Shown here piece by piece: positions 57,201 to 64,000 of a stretch of 64,000 nucleotides of DNA. Numbering within the stretch: the first letter of the stretch is position 1; every line of letters begins with the position of its first letter. Source of the DNA: an uncultured Sutterella sp. (GTDB lineage Bacteria > Pseudomonadota > Gammaproteobacteria > Burkholderiales > Burkholderiaceae_F); contig UQOW01000003.1 in assembly GCA_900542805.1 (NCBI GenBank), forward strand, positions 45,688-109,687, given 5' to 3'. The translations under genes were made by a program, and so were the position numbers. Under the pieces are notes generated by a model, which saw only the letters and a list, made by a program, of their open reading frames with translations, ran no database searches and was not told where the DNA came from.

Positions 57201-57764
57201 ATGGGTTTGAAGGAAAAATACGCAGCAGACAATCCGGCTAATACGGTGCGCCCCGATTTAAAGTTTGTCTTTTCGTGTCCTGAGCATGCCATTGCGCTTT
57301 TTTTCGGTGTCGGACTTTTAAGACCGGCTCCCGGGACCTGGGGAACCGCGGCCGGTGTTTTGGTCTGGATTGCCTTAATCCAATTTGCGCATCTTCCGGC
57401 TTCCGGCTACTTGGCACTCATTGCGGCCGGATTGCTTCTCGGCGTTTGGGCCAGTGAGAAAACCGATCAGGATCTCGGAGTGCACGACGCCGGATGCATT
57501 GTCATCGACGAAGTGGTCGGCGTGTGGCTTGTTTTGATGATGTTCCCGCAGCATCCGATTACCTGGGTGGCTTCCTTCTTGGTTTTTCGTTTCTTTGACA
57601 TCGTGAAATTCCCGCCCACCGATAAGATTGACGAAAAGTTCAAGGGCGGCAAGGGTGTGATGGCCGACGATGTGGTCGCCGCTTTGTGGGCGATTGTAGC
57701 GCTCACGATTTTCGATAAGGCAGCCGGGCGCTTCGGCTACACCTTCTTAGGACTTTTGTCGTGA
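57201..57764 (+). CDS. pgpA: PgpA, phosphatidylglycerophosphatase A
   Basis: Inner-membrane phosphatase completing phosphatidylglycerol synthesis. The family core is RPAPGTWGTAAGVLVW (about residues 46-61), DPGCIVIDEVVGVW-type motif (HDAGCIVIDEVVGVWLVL) and FRFFDIVKFPPTDKIDEKFKGG. 187 aa with four or five hydrophobic segments. The thiL-pgpA-pncC order is typical of proteobacteria. Overlaps pncC by 4 nt. Confidence 0.94.
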   Translation: MGLKEKYAADNPANTVRPDLKFVFSCPEHAIALFFGVGLLRPAPGTWGTAAGVLVWIALIQFAHLPASGYLALIAAGLLLGVWASEKTDQDLGVHDAGCIVIDEVVGVWLVLMMFPQHPITWVASFLVFRFFDIVKFPPTDKIDEKFKGGKGVMADDVVAALWAIVALTIFDKAAGRFGYTFLGLLS

Positions 57765-58255
57765 ACGAAGACTTAGATACACTCGCCGCTACCTTCGGTG
57801 TTATTTGCCGCAAGCGCGCGATGCATTTGGCAACGGCGGAAAGTTGCACGGGCGGACTGATTGCCGCGACGGTCACAGACATTGCCGGGTCGAGTGCTTG
57901 GTTCGATCGGGGCTTTGTGGTCTATACGCCCGAAGCGAAGATGGAAATGCTCGGTGTACAACCGGAAACGCTTAACCGGTGCGGGATTGTGAGCGAGCCG
58001 GTGGCTCGCGAGATGGCCGTCGGCGCTTTAGCCCACTCTAAAGCTACGATTGCTGTTGCCGTGACGGGGGTCGCGGGACCGGCAGGCGGGACGAAAAAAA
58101 CGCCCGTCGGGACGGTCTGTTTCGGATTTGCTGTGAAAACGCTCCAGGGAGTGTGCGCCGAGTCTTCCGAGCAGCACTTTGCGGGCCATCGCTCTCAGGT
58201 GCGCCGAGAGACGGTTCGTTTTGCCTTAAAGACGCTCATTGTGCTTCTTTCGTAA
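57761..58255 (+). CDS. pncC: PncC, nicotinamide-nucleotide amidohydrolase (CinA C-terminal family)
   Basis: Stand-alone CinA C-terminal domain (164 aa) that deamidates NMN in NAD recycling. TAESCTGGLIAATVTDIAGSS (residues 25-45; catalytic Ser and Lys/Thr region), VYTPEAKMEMLGV and VTGVAGPAGGTKKTPVGTV are conserved. GTG start overlaps the pgpA stop (GTGA). Last gene of the unit; a hairpin follows. Confidence 0.93.
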   Translation: MNEDLDTLAATFGVICRKRAMHLATAESCTGGLIAATVTDIAGSSAWFDRGFVVYTPEAKMEMLGVQPETLNRCGIVSEPVAREMAVGALAHSKATIAVAVTGVAGPAGGTKKTPVGTVCFGFAVKTLQGVCAESSEQHFAGHRSQVRRETVRFALKTLIVLLS

Positions 58256-58273
58256 GCCGTTTAACGAGAAAGA

Positions 58274-58296
58274 ATCCCCGAGGTGTTTTCGGGGAT
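58274..58296. terminator. Possible terminator between convergent pncC and AAE transporter
   Basis: ATCCCCGA (58274-58281) / TCGGGGAT (58289-58296), a perfect 8-bp stem, but only short, interrupted T- or A-runs flank it. Confidence 0.4.
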
Positions 58297-58302
58297 GGGC
58301 AA

Positions 58303-59982
58303 TTAAACAAAAGACCAGAGGGCAACGAGAATGAGTTGCCCCGTCAAAATTCTCAAAAAGAGCGCTAAGGGGTACACGGTCGAGTAAGCCACGAGAGCTG
58401 CATTGGTCTCGCTTTGCATGCCGGCGTAGGCAAGCGCCGGGACATTCGTGTTGGCCCCGGCCAGCATTCCCATGATGTGGTGAAAATTCATCCGGAAACG
58501 TAGGCGTGCAAACGCACCGGTCACCAGACACGGAATGACCGTGACGGCAAGCCCCAAAAGCACATACAAGGGGCCGTTTCCGTGTAAGAGAGCATTGACG
58601 AAGTTTTCGCCGGCCGACAAGCCGACGCTTGCTAAAAAGATGGCGATCCCGATTTCACGGAGCATGAGGTTGGCCGAGTACGTCGTGTAGGTCACAAGCT
58701 TAATGCGAGGGCCGTAGTAGCCGAGTAAAATCGCCACAATGAGGGGACCGCCCGCAAGACCGAGTTTTAACGGAACCGGAATTCCGGGAATGGCAAGCGG
58801 TACGGACCCGATGAGAACACCGAGTAAGATTCCCAAGAAAATCACAATGATGTTCGGGTGATCGAGTTTTTGGAGTTGGTTGCCCAAAAGGCTCGCTAGG
58901 CGGGCAATCGAGCGCTCCGGCCCGACGCAGTACACCTTGTCGCCGAGTTGCAGGCGCAACGCTTTGTGCGGGAAAAGTTGAATACCGTTACGGTATACCC
59001 GCGTGATATTGACGCCGTCTAGGCGACTTAAATGCAGGTCGCGCACCCGCGTGCCGTTCACGTTTTCGCGTGTCACACGAATGAGAGCAGAGCAAACGGG
59101 CGAGTGTTTGTCATTGGCCAAATCTACGTCCGGCGTTTCCCGCCCGAAAAAGGCTAAAAGCGCTTCTTTGTCATCAGGTTCGGACACAAGACGCATGATA
59201 TCGCCCACATGTAGGACGCTGTTGCCCGTCGGGCTGGAAATTGTTCCCTCGTGCAAAACGCGCGAGCAAATAAACGAACGCCCGATAAGACGCCGTGCCT
59301 CGTGAATCGTGATGCCTTCCAAGCGCGAGTTCTGCAACTCAAGTTGAAAATAAATCGGCGCCGTGTTGGCCGCACTTTCTTCGTCCAAAAGGCGTTTGTC
59401 TTCCTCCTTTAAGTCCACTGAGAATAGATAACGCAGAGCAATGAGCGACAAAATCGTGGCCACGACACCCAAGGGGTAGGCGCAGGCATATGCAACGGCA
59501 ATGGATTCACCCTGGTAGCCCATGACGTCAAGGGCTTCTTGCGTCGCGCCCAAGCCCGGGGTGTTCGTGATGGCACCGAAGTGCACGCCGAGGATTTGCG
59601 GCAGTGTAATTGTCCCGCCGAGCATGAAAAAGAGGGCAATCGTCACGGCAATACTGACAATCACGGAAAAAACCGTCAGTACGTTAAGGTGTACGCCTTC
59701 GTGCTTAAAGGAGTTAAAAAACGAGGGGCCGACTTGTAGACCCATCAAATACACAAAGAAAATCAGTCCGAAGTCGCGTAAGAAACTTAAAACAGTGGGA
59801 TTGACGCGAATACCCGCGTAGTTGATCAGCAGGGCCACAAACAGCACGCATGTCACACCGAAGGAAACGCCGAGGACTTTGATGTGCCCCAAGTACGTAC
59901 CGAGCGCAATCACCAATCCGTAGACAAAAACAATGTGCCCGATTGAATCGGGATTGAGGAAAAGCTGAGATAACCAATTCAT
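58303..59982 (-). CDS. AAE-family transporter (AspT/YidE/YbjL type) with two RCK_C domains
   Basis: 559-aa inner-membrane protein with the duplicated Asp-Al_Ex architecture: five N-terminal segments (VFVYGLVIALGTYLG to ALRYLFSVD), a cytoplasmic part with two TrkA-C/RCK_C modules (about residues 205-385; VLHVGDIMRLV and LQLGDKVYCVG mark them), then five C-terminal segments with GLSAGENFVNALL. Family members exchange aspartate and alanine or export dicarboxylates; this one's substrate is unknown. Start at ATG 59982 by homology; the frame is open to 60123. Confidence 0.87.
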   Translation of the reverse strand: MNWLSQLFLNPDSIGHIVFVYGLVIALGTYLGHIKVLGVSFGVTCVLFVALLINYAGIRVNPTVLSFLRDFGLIFFVYLMGLQVGPSFFNSFKHEGVHLNVLTVFSVIVSIAVTIALFFMLGGTITLPQILGVHFGAITNTPGLGATQEALDVMGYQGESIAVAYACAYPLGVVATILSLIALRYLFSVDLKEEDKRLLDEESAANTAPIYFQLELQNSRLEGITIHEARRLIGRSFICSRVLHEGTISSPTGNSVLHVGDIMRLVSEPDDKEALLAFFGRETPDVDLANDKHSPVCSALIRVTRENVNGTRVRDLHLSRLDGVNITRVYRNGIQLFPHKALRLQLGDKVYCVGPERSIARLASLLGNQLQKLDHPNIIVIFLGILLGVLIGSVPLAIPGIPVPLKLGLAGGPLIVAILLGYYGPRIKLVTYTTYSANLMLREIGIAIFLASVGLSAGENFVNALLHGNGPLYVLLGLAVTVIPCLVTGAFARLRFRMNFHHIMGMLAGANTNVPALAYAGMQSETNAALVAYSTVYPLALFLRILTGQLILVALWSFV

Positions 59983-60198
59983 GGCAACAAAGTCCCCGAG
60001 CCAGAAAGGGGGACTAATTTTATAGTTATAAGGAAATCGAGCCGAATTATGGCACCCTATCAAGGGTTTCTCAATAAGAAACTCGTGCTTTGTTACATTG
60101 TTCGAAGGGCGACTTTCTGCCAAGGCGTGCTGTAAGCGTCTTACCTTGTAACGGAGAAGGCTTCCGAATGTGTTTCAAAAGATTGCCGTGCCGAAACC

Positions 60199-60239
60199 GA
60201 AAAAACTCCGGCTCTCCCTTTTCGGAGGAACCGGAGTTT
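60199..60239 (-). terminator. Terminator after groL
   Basis: AAACTCCGG (60203-60211) / CCGGAGTTT (60231-60239), with extra CTCC/GGAG pairing inside; the A-run at 60199-60205 gives the U-tract on the minus strand. Confidence 0.83.
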
Positions 60240-60266
60240 ACCGATGTCACTGAGTGTGACGGACGA

Positions 60267-61904
60267 TTACATCATGCCGTCCATGCCGCCCATTCCGCCG
60301 GGCATTCCGGCCGGCATGGGCTTGTCTTCCGGAATTTCGCCGACCATGCAGTCGGTCGTGAGAATGAGACCGGCAATGCTGGCGGCATTTTGCAGAGCCG
60401 TACGTGTGACCTTCGCAGGATCGAGAACACCCATCCCGATCATGTCGCCGAAAGCACCGGTTTGTGCGTTGTAGCCGTAGTTGCCCTTTTCTTGGCTCAC
60501 GGCGTTGACAATCACGCTCGGTTCTTCACCGGCGTTAGCCACAATCTGGCGCATCGGTTCTTCCATAGCACGCAGGACAATCTTGATACCGGCGTTTTGT
60601 TCGTCGTTATCACCCTTAAGGCCTGCAATCGCCTGCTTCGTGCGAATCAAAGCCGTTCCGCCGCCGGCGACAACGCCTTCTTCCACAGCTGCACGTGTCG
60701 CATGCAAAGCATCTTCGACGCGCATCTTCTTTTCTTTCATTTCCATTTCGGTGGCCGCACCGACTTTCACGAGAGCCACACCGCCGGCGAGTTTCGCCAC
60801 ACGCTCCTGGAGCTTCTCGCGATCGTAGTCGCTCGTGGTGGTCTCGATTTGCTGACGGATGCTCTTGACGCGATCGGCGATGGCGTCCTTGTTGCCGGCT
60901 CCGTCAATAACGGTCGTATTTTCTTTCGTTACTTCAACACGTTTGGCAGAACCGAGCTGCTCCAACGTCGTTTTATCAAGCGACAGACCCAAATCCGAAG
61001 AAATCACGGTAGCGCCCGTCAAAACGGCGATATCTTCGAGCATGGCCTTACGGCGATCACCGAAGCCTGGAGCCTTAACGGCCACAACCTTCAAAATACC
61101 GCGCAGCGAGTTCACGACAAGCGTAGCAAGCGCTTCACCGTCCACATCTTCGGCGATAATCAGGAGAGGACGACCGGCCTTTGCGACAAGCTCCAACACC
61201 GGCAACAGTTCGCGGATGTTGCTGATCTTCTTGTCGTGCAAGAGGATAAAGGGCTTATCCAAAACGGCCGTCTGGCGTTCCGGCGTATTGATAAAGTACG
61301 GAGAAAGGAAGCCGCGATCAAACTGCATGCCTTCGACGATTTCAAGTTCGTTATTCAGGCTCTTGCCGTCTTCAATCGTAATGACGCCTTCCTTGCCGAC
61401 CTTTTCCATGGCCTTGGCAATAATGTCGCCGATTTCTTTATCGGCGTTGGCGCTGATTGTTCCGACCTGAGCAACTTCCTTGGTTGTCGTCACAGGCTTG
61501 CTGATCTTCTTGAGCTCCACGATGGCAGCATCCACAGCCTTGTCGATGCCGCGCTTTAAATCCATCGGGTTCATGCCCGAGGCTACGTACTTCATGCCTT
61601 CGCCGACGATGGCCTGTGCAAGAACCGTCGCCGTCGTCGTGCCGTCACCGGCGTTGTCGTTAGTCTTGGAAGCGACTTCTCGGACCATCTGAGCGCCCAT
61701 GTTTTCGAACTTATCCTTCAGTTCGATTTCTTTGGCAACCGTCACACCGTCCTTGGTAACGAGCGGACCGCCGAAACTGCGTTCCAAAACAACGTTACGA
61801 CCCTTCGGGCCGAGGGTAACCTTCACGGCATCTGCCAGAATATTGATGCCGCGCACCATCTTGGTGGTTGCATCGTTACCGAACAAAACTTTCTTAGCAG
61901 CCAT
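60267..61904 (-). CDS. groL: GroEL chaperonin
   Basis: 60-kDa chaperonin, 545 aa. Typical opening AAKKVLFGNDATTKMVRG, ATP-binding DGTTTATVLAQAIV (residues 87-100), GGVALVKVGAATEMEMKEKK and the Gly/Met C-terminal tail GGMGGMDGMM. 29 nt after groS, and ended by a strong terminator. A long antisense frame opposite it is a codon-usage artefact. Confidence 0.98.
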   Translation of the reverse strand: MAAKKVLFGNDATTKMVRGINILADAVKVTLGPKGRNVVLERSFGGPLVTKDGVTVAKEIELKDKFENMGAQMVREVASKTNDNAGDGTTTATVLAQAIVGEGMKYVASGMNPMDLKRGIDKAVDAAIVELKKISKPVTTTKEVAQVGTISANADKEIGDIIAKAMEKVGKEGVITIEDGKSLNNELEIVEGMQFDRGFLSPYFINTPERQTAVLDKPFILLHDKKISNIRELLPVLELVAKAGRPLLIIAEDVDGEALATLVVNSLRGILKVVAVKAPGFGDRRKAMLEDIAVLTGATVISSDLGLSLDKTTLEQLGSAKRVEVTKENTTVIDGAGNKDAIADRVKSIRQQIETTTSDYDREKLQERVAKLAGGVALVKVGAATEMEMKEKKMRVEDALHATRAAVEEGVVAGGGTALIRTKQAIAGLKGDNDEQNAGIKIVLRAMEEPMRQIVANAGEEPSVIVNAVSQEKGNYGYNAQTGAFGDMIGMGVLDPAKVTRTALQNAASIAGLILTTDCMVGEIPEDKPMPAGMPGGMGGMDGMM

Positions 61905-61933
61905 ATGTCAATCTCCAGAAATTCTTTTTGAAA

Positions 61934-62221
61934 TCAGGCAAGAACGCCCATGATATCTTCTTCGCGCATGACGAGGAATTCCTCGCCGTCAATCTTGACG
62001 GACTGACCGGAGTATTTTCCGAACAGAACGCGGTCCCCGACTTTGACGCCCATTTCGATGAGCTTGCCGGCTTCGTCACGACGGCCGGGGCCGACGGCAA
62101 CGACTTCGCCCTGATCGGGTTTTTCAGCGGCGTTATCCGGAATAACGATTCCACTTGCGGTTGTGCGCTCCGACTCCAAGCGCTTGATAATCACGCGGTC
62201 ATGCAAAGGACGAATCTGCAT
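61934..62221 (-). CDS. groS: GroES co-chaperonin
   Basis: 95-aa heptameric lid. IRPLHDRVIIKRLE opening, the mobile loop ERTTASGIVIPDNAAEKP (residues 18-35) that contacts GroEL, and GKYSGQSVKIDGEEFLVMREEDIMGVL at the end. Preceded by GGAG and by a sigma32-type promoter about 100 nt upstream. Confidence 0.98.
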   Translation of the reverse strand: MQIRPLHDRVIIKRLESERTTASGIVIPDNAAEKPDQGEVVAVGPGRRDEAGKLIEMGVKVGDRVLFGKYSGQSVKIDGEEFLVMREEDIMGVLA

Positions 62222-62316
62222 TTTCTAACTCCAAATAGTGAAAAATGGAAGACGCGAACTGGCGCGCCCTGTCTTGTTAGGGAAGAAAACAGCGTTTTCT
62301 TTCCCGTGTATCCCCT

Positions 62317-62345
62317 ATGTGGGGATGGGGTCGACAAAATTCAAG
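62317..62345 (-). promoter_or_regulatory. Sigma32 heat-shock promoter of groSL
   Basis: On the minus strand CTTGAAT (62339-62345), a 14-nt spacer and CCCCACAT (62317-62324) match the RpoH consensus (CTTGAAA, CCCCATnT). The -10 lies inside an inverted repeat ATCCCC-TATGT-GGGGAT (62310-62326). No CIRCE element (TTAGCACTC-N9-GAGTGCTAA) was seen, so HrcA control is not suggested. Confidence 0.78.
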
Positions 62346-62426
62346 CCCCGCTCGAAAGATTTTTGCGCCGTGTCTTTTTAGGCGGCGTTGTACAATCTCG
62401 AAAATGAGTCTTTACGGGGCGGAGAA

Positions 62427-63842
62427 TTGAAAAAAGCGCTTGTTTGTCAATGCATTGCACTTCTTGTCGGGCTGGTTGCTCCGACAGGCCCGAGTTGTGC
62501 CGACCTTCCGAAGGCGTTGACCGAACTCTTTACGCAGGCCGGAATTAACACGGATGATGTGGCTCTTTGGGTTTCTCCGGTCGGCAAGACGGCCCCGCTA
62601 CTTGCCTTGAACGAAAAAAAGGCGATGAAGCCCGCGAGTGTCGTCAAGGTGGTCTCAACGGTTGCCGCCCTTGATCTTTTGGGGCCCGACTATCGCTGGA
62701 AGACCCGTTGGTTAGCCGACGGTCTTCCGGATAAAAACGGCACGGTGTCCGGACTTGTTTTTCAAGGCGGCGGTGACCCGTATTACGTGATTGAACGCCT
62801 GTGGCTTGCCGCCGAGCGCCTGAAAAATCTCGAGGTTCGCGCCGTCAAGGGCGATATCGGCGTCGATCGCCGTCTTTTTTCCGTCGCCTCGGAGGCATCG
62901 TTTTCGGACGGACAAAAGACGCGTTCGTATAACGTTCAGGCCGATGCCGCCCAAGTGAGTTTTCGCTCCGTGTGCATGGAAATTACTCCGATGCCCGAAC
63001 TCGGAGTCGCTCGCATCGGGACGATTCCGCGCTTAGATTCCTTCCGAGTAACGCGCGAAGTTCCACTGACAAATGGGGCGTGCAATAACTGGAAGAAAAG
63101 CCTTAAGGCCCGTATTGACGAAAAGTCGGTCCGCTTTTCCGGGGCATTTCCGGCTTCGTGCGGACCGAAGGTTTGGCCCGTGACGCTCTGGAAGCCCGAT
63201 CAGTTCCTCACGAAAGTTTTTTCGCAGGTTTTTTCCGAGGTCGGTATCAGATGGGCAGGATCGGTGAAGCCTGTAGGGAAAATGCCCTCGCGACTGACGC
63301 TTTTAACCGAAGAGTCCGAGCCGCTTTCGCGCCTGACGGTTCTGATGAATAAGTTTTCCAATAACCCGATGGCCGACCACCTGTTTTTGTCACTTTCCTT
63401 TGCAGATGAGCGCGGAACCGACAGCCCGGCTTCCTATGCGCGAAGTCGAGAGGTTCTTTTGAAGTGGCTTGGCAATCGGGGAATTGATGATAAGAGTCTT
63501 TACATTGAAAACGGATCGGGTTTGTCGCGCAAAACGCGCATCAGCGCCGAGGCGCTCGGACACGTGATTTCTTACAGCCTTACCGGTCCGTATGCCGCCG
63601 AATTTCTCGCATCCCTTCCGATTGCCGGCGTGGACGGCACGATGCGAACCCGGACTTTAACGGCGTTTGCCCATTTAAAGACCGGGAGAATGGACGGCGT
63701 TCGCTCCGTTGCCGGTGTGCTACGCGATAGGTACGGGAAGGATTGGATCGTTGTGATTCTGATTAATTCGAAGGCCGCGCAAAACGGGATTGCGGCCATC
63801 GATGCTGTTTTAGATTGCATCGGGCAGGGGACTTTACCCTGA
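62427..63842 (+). CDS. dacB: DacB (PBP4), D-alanyl-D-alanine carboxypeptidase/endopeptidase
   Basis: Periplasmic class C penicillin-binding protein. SVVK at residues 71-74 (active Ser and Lys), SNN in KFSNNPMADHL and the third motif KTG in LKTGRMDGV are all present, with the S13 insertion domain between the first two. 471 aa. TTG 62427 is taken as the start because it gives the signal peptide MKKALVCQCIALLVGLVA with cleavage after SCA, with GGCGGAG just upstream; the frame is open to a TTG at 62388. Confidence 0.92.
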   Translation: MKKALVCQCIALLVGLVAPTGPSCADLPKALTELFTQAGINTDDVALWVSPVGKTAPLLALNEKKAMKPASVVKVVSTVAALDLLGPDYRWKTRWLADGLPDKNGTVSGLVFQGGGDPYYVIERLWLAAERLKNLEVRAVKGDIGVDRRLFSVASEASFSDGQKTRSYNVQADAAQVSFRSVCMEITPMPELGVARIGTIPRLDSFRVTREVPLTNGACNNWKKSLKARIDEKSVRFSGAFPASCGPKVWPVTLWKPDQFLTKVFSQVFSEVGIRWAGSVKPVGKMPSRLTLLTEESEPLSRLTVLMNKFSNNPMADHLFLSLSFADERGTDSPASYARSREVLLKWLGNRGIDDKSLYIENGSGLSRKTRISAEALGHVISYSLTGPYAAEFLASLPIAGVDGTMRTRTLTAFAHLKTGRMDGVRSVAGVLRDRYGKDWIVVILINSKAAQNGIAAIDAVLDCIGQGTLP

Positions 63843-63891
63843 AGAATTCAGGAGGACTTCGATGGCTATCGGGACCAACAGAGGCTAGCTC
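63843..63891 (+). other. Strong ribosome-binding site and 8-codon frame next to an IS end
   Basis: AGGAGG (63850-63855) stands 6 nt before ATG 63862, which opens an 8-codon frame (MAIGTNRG) ending in TAG at 63886-63888, just before the IS right end at about 63892. A near-perfect ribosome-binding site ahead of so short a frame suggests the start of a gene whose remainder was separated or lost at the IS insertion. It could also be chance. Confidence 0.4.
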
Positions 63892-64000
63892 TTGACGTTC
63901 TCTCCGCCGTGAACGACGGAGATTCTCTACTGTGTCAGCAGCTTGCGCCGCTGATCACTTCGGTGGATTCCTGCTGCTGATTCGGCGTCGGTCTTTTGGA
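63892..64000 (-). mobile_element. Right end of a second IS200/IS605 element, cut by the window edge
   Basis: The terminus (TTGACGTTCTCTCCGCCG, 63892-63909, plus strand) matches the right end at 31554-31571 in all but one base, and similarity continues into the tnpB 3' end. Non-coding right-end DNA covers 63892-63934 and includes a perfect TCTCCG/CGGAGA hairpin. This copy looks less decayed than the one at 31.6 kb and may be intact beyond the window. Confidence 0.82.
63935..64000 (-). CDS. tnpB: TnpB C-terminal end (partial; most of the gene lies outside the window)
   Basis: The last 21 codons of a minus-strand tnpB: SKRPTPNQQQESTEVISGAS then Cys and TGA (63935-63937). The same polar tail ends the pseudogene at 31589 (KAAPNRQQKSTEVTCGARR). 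TnpB is an RNA-guided nuclease; its catalytic part cannot be judged here. The 3' end with the right end would form the omegaRNA, with its guide read from the sequence below 63892. Confidence 0.75.
   Translation of the reverse strand, partial: SKRPTPNQQQESTEVISGASC

Noticed and set aside
60090..61559. Very long plus-strand open frame (489 codons) opposite groL
   Set aside because: Its translation is rich in His and Phe with no domain, it lies antisense to a perfect GroEL, and it is explained by the codon bias of groL.
62222..62400. CIRCE element before groS
   Set aside because: No TTAGCACTC / GAGTGCTAA pair; the inverted repeat there is short and overlaps the sigma32 -10.
1..64000. CRISPR array or tRNA-associated integrated island
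   Set aside because: No regularly spaced identical repeats and no integrase gene were seen; tRNA genes are not followed by partial tRNA duplicates.

Overview
The window is a chromosomal segment of a Gram-negative proteobacterium. It encodes LPS heptose synthesis, WaaA, two LpxL-type acyltransferases, LolB, MlaC/MlaB and BepA. The gene orders TPR-lolB-ispE-tRNAGln-prs-rplY-pth-ychF, recA-recX, ffh/ypjD-ampD and glyA-nrdR-ribD-ribE-ribH-nusB, together with split HldA, point to Betaproteobacteria. A gut Burkholderiales such as Sutterellaceae is my best guess; this is inference, as no rRNA is present. Almost all of the DNA is housekeeping sequence with short gaps and many ATGA-type overlaps.

Layout. 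1-2.6 kb: end of the Mla operon, tRNA-Met, brnQ. 2.6-4.6 kb: a repeat-bearing intergenic stretch, an M20 peptidase and two tRNA-Lys genes. 5.1-7.5 kb: recA-recX and a TerC protein. 7.5-10 kb (minus): hldA-hldD-gmhB. 10-11.6 kb: an accessory island with a small cysteine-rich ORF and an orphan phage-type primase. 11.7-15.6 kb: waaA-thiD-murA-macrodomain. 15.6-21.7 kb (minus): trmB, tRNA-Gly, metNI, dnaQ, rnhA, a methyltransferase, ffh. 21.8-24.1 kb: ypjD, ampD, yggT. 24.1-31.5 kb (minus): the ychF-pth-rplY-prs-tRNAGln-ispE-lolB-TPR operon. 31.55-32.07 kb: a decayed IS200/IS605 element. 32.2-39.1 kb: two acyltransferases, dapF, rlmI, a CobW GTPase, recR and an AllC-like hydrolase. 39.4-44.2 kb (minus): nadK-recN-ruvCAB. 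44.4-48.7 kb: GNAT, ferredoxin-NADP reductase, bepA, azlCD. 48.8-58.3 kb: glnS, mscL, glyA-nrdR-rib-nusB, thiL-pgpA-pncC. 58.3-62.4 kb (minus): an AAE transporter and groSL. 62.4-64 kb: dacB, then the end of a second IS200/IS605 element cut by the window edge.

No CRISPR array, complete prophage or large unknown operon was found. The observations most worth checking are: (i) an IS200/IS605 remnant whose right end, the region that forms omegaRNA in this family, abuts the promoter of an essential operon; (ii) a possible element scar of the same family at 10.2 kb inside an unrecognised cysteine-rich ORF, next to an orphan Toprim primase; (iii) a glutaminyl-tRNA synthetase with about 95 extra residues inserted in its catalytic region, in a genome segment whose tRNA-Gln has a mispaired acceptor stem; and (iv) a diverged direct repeat family at 2.7 and 39.2 kb.
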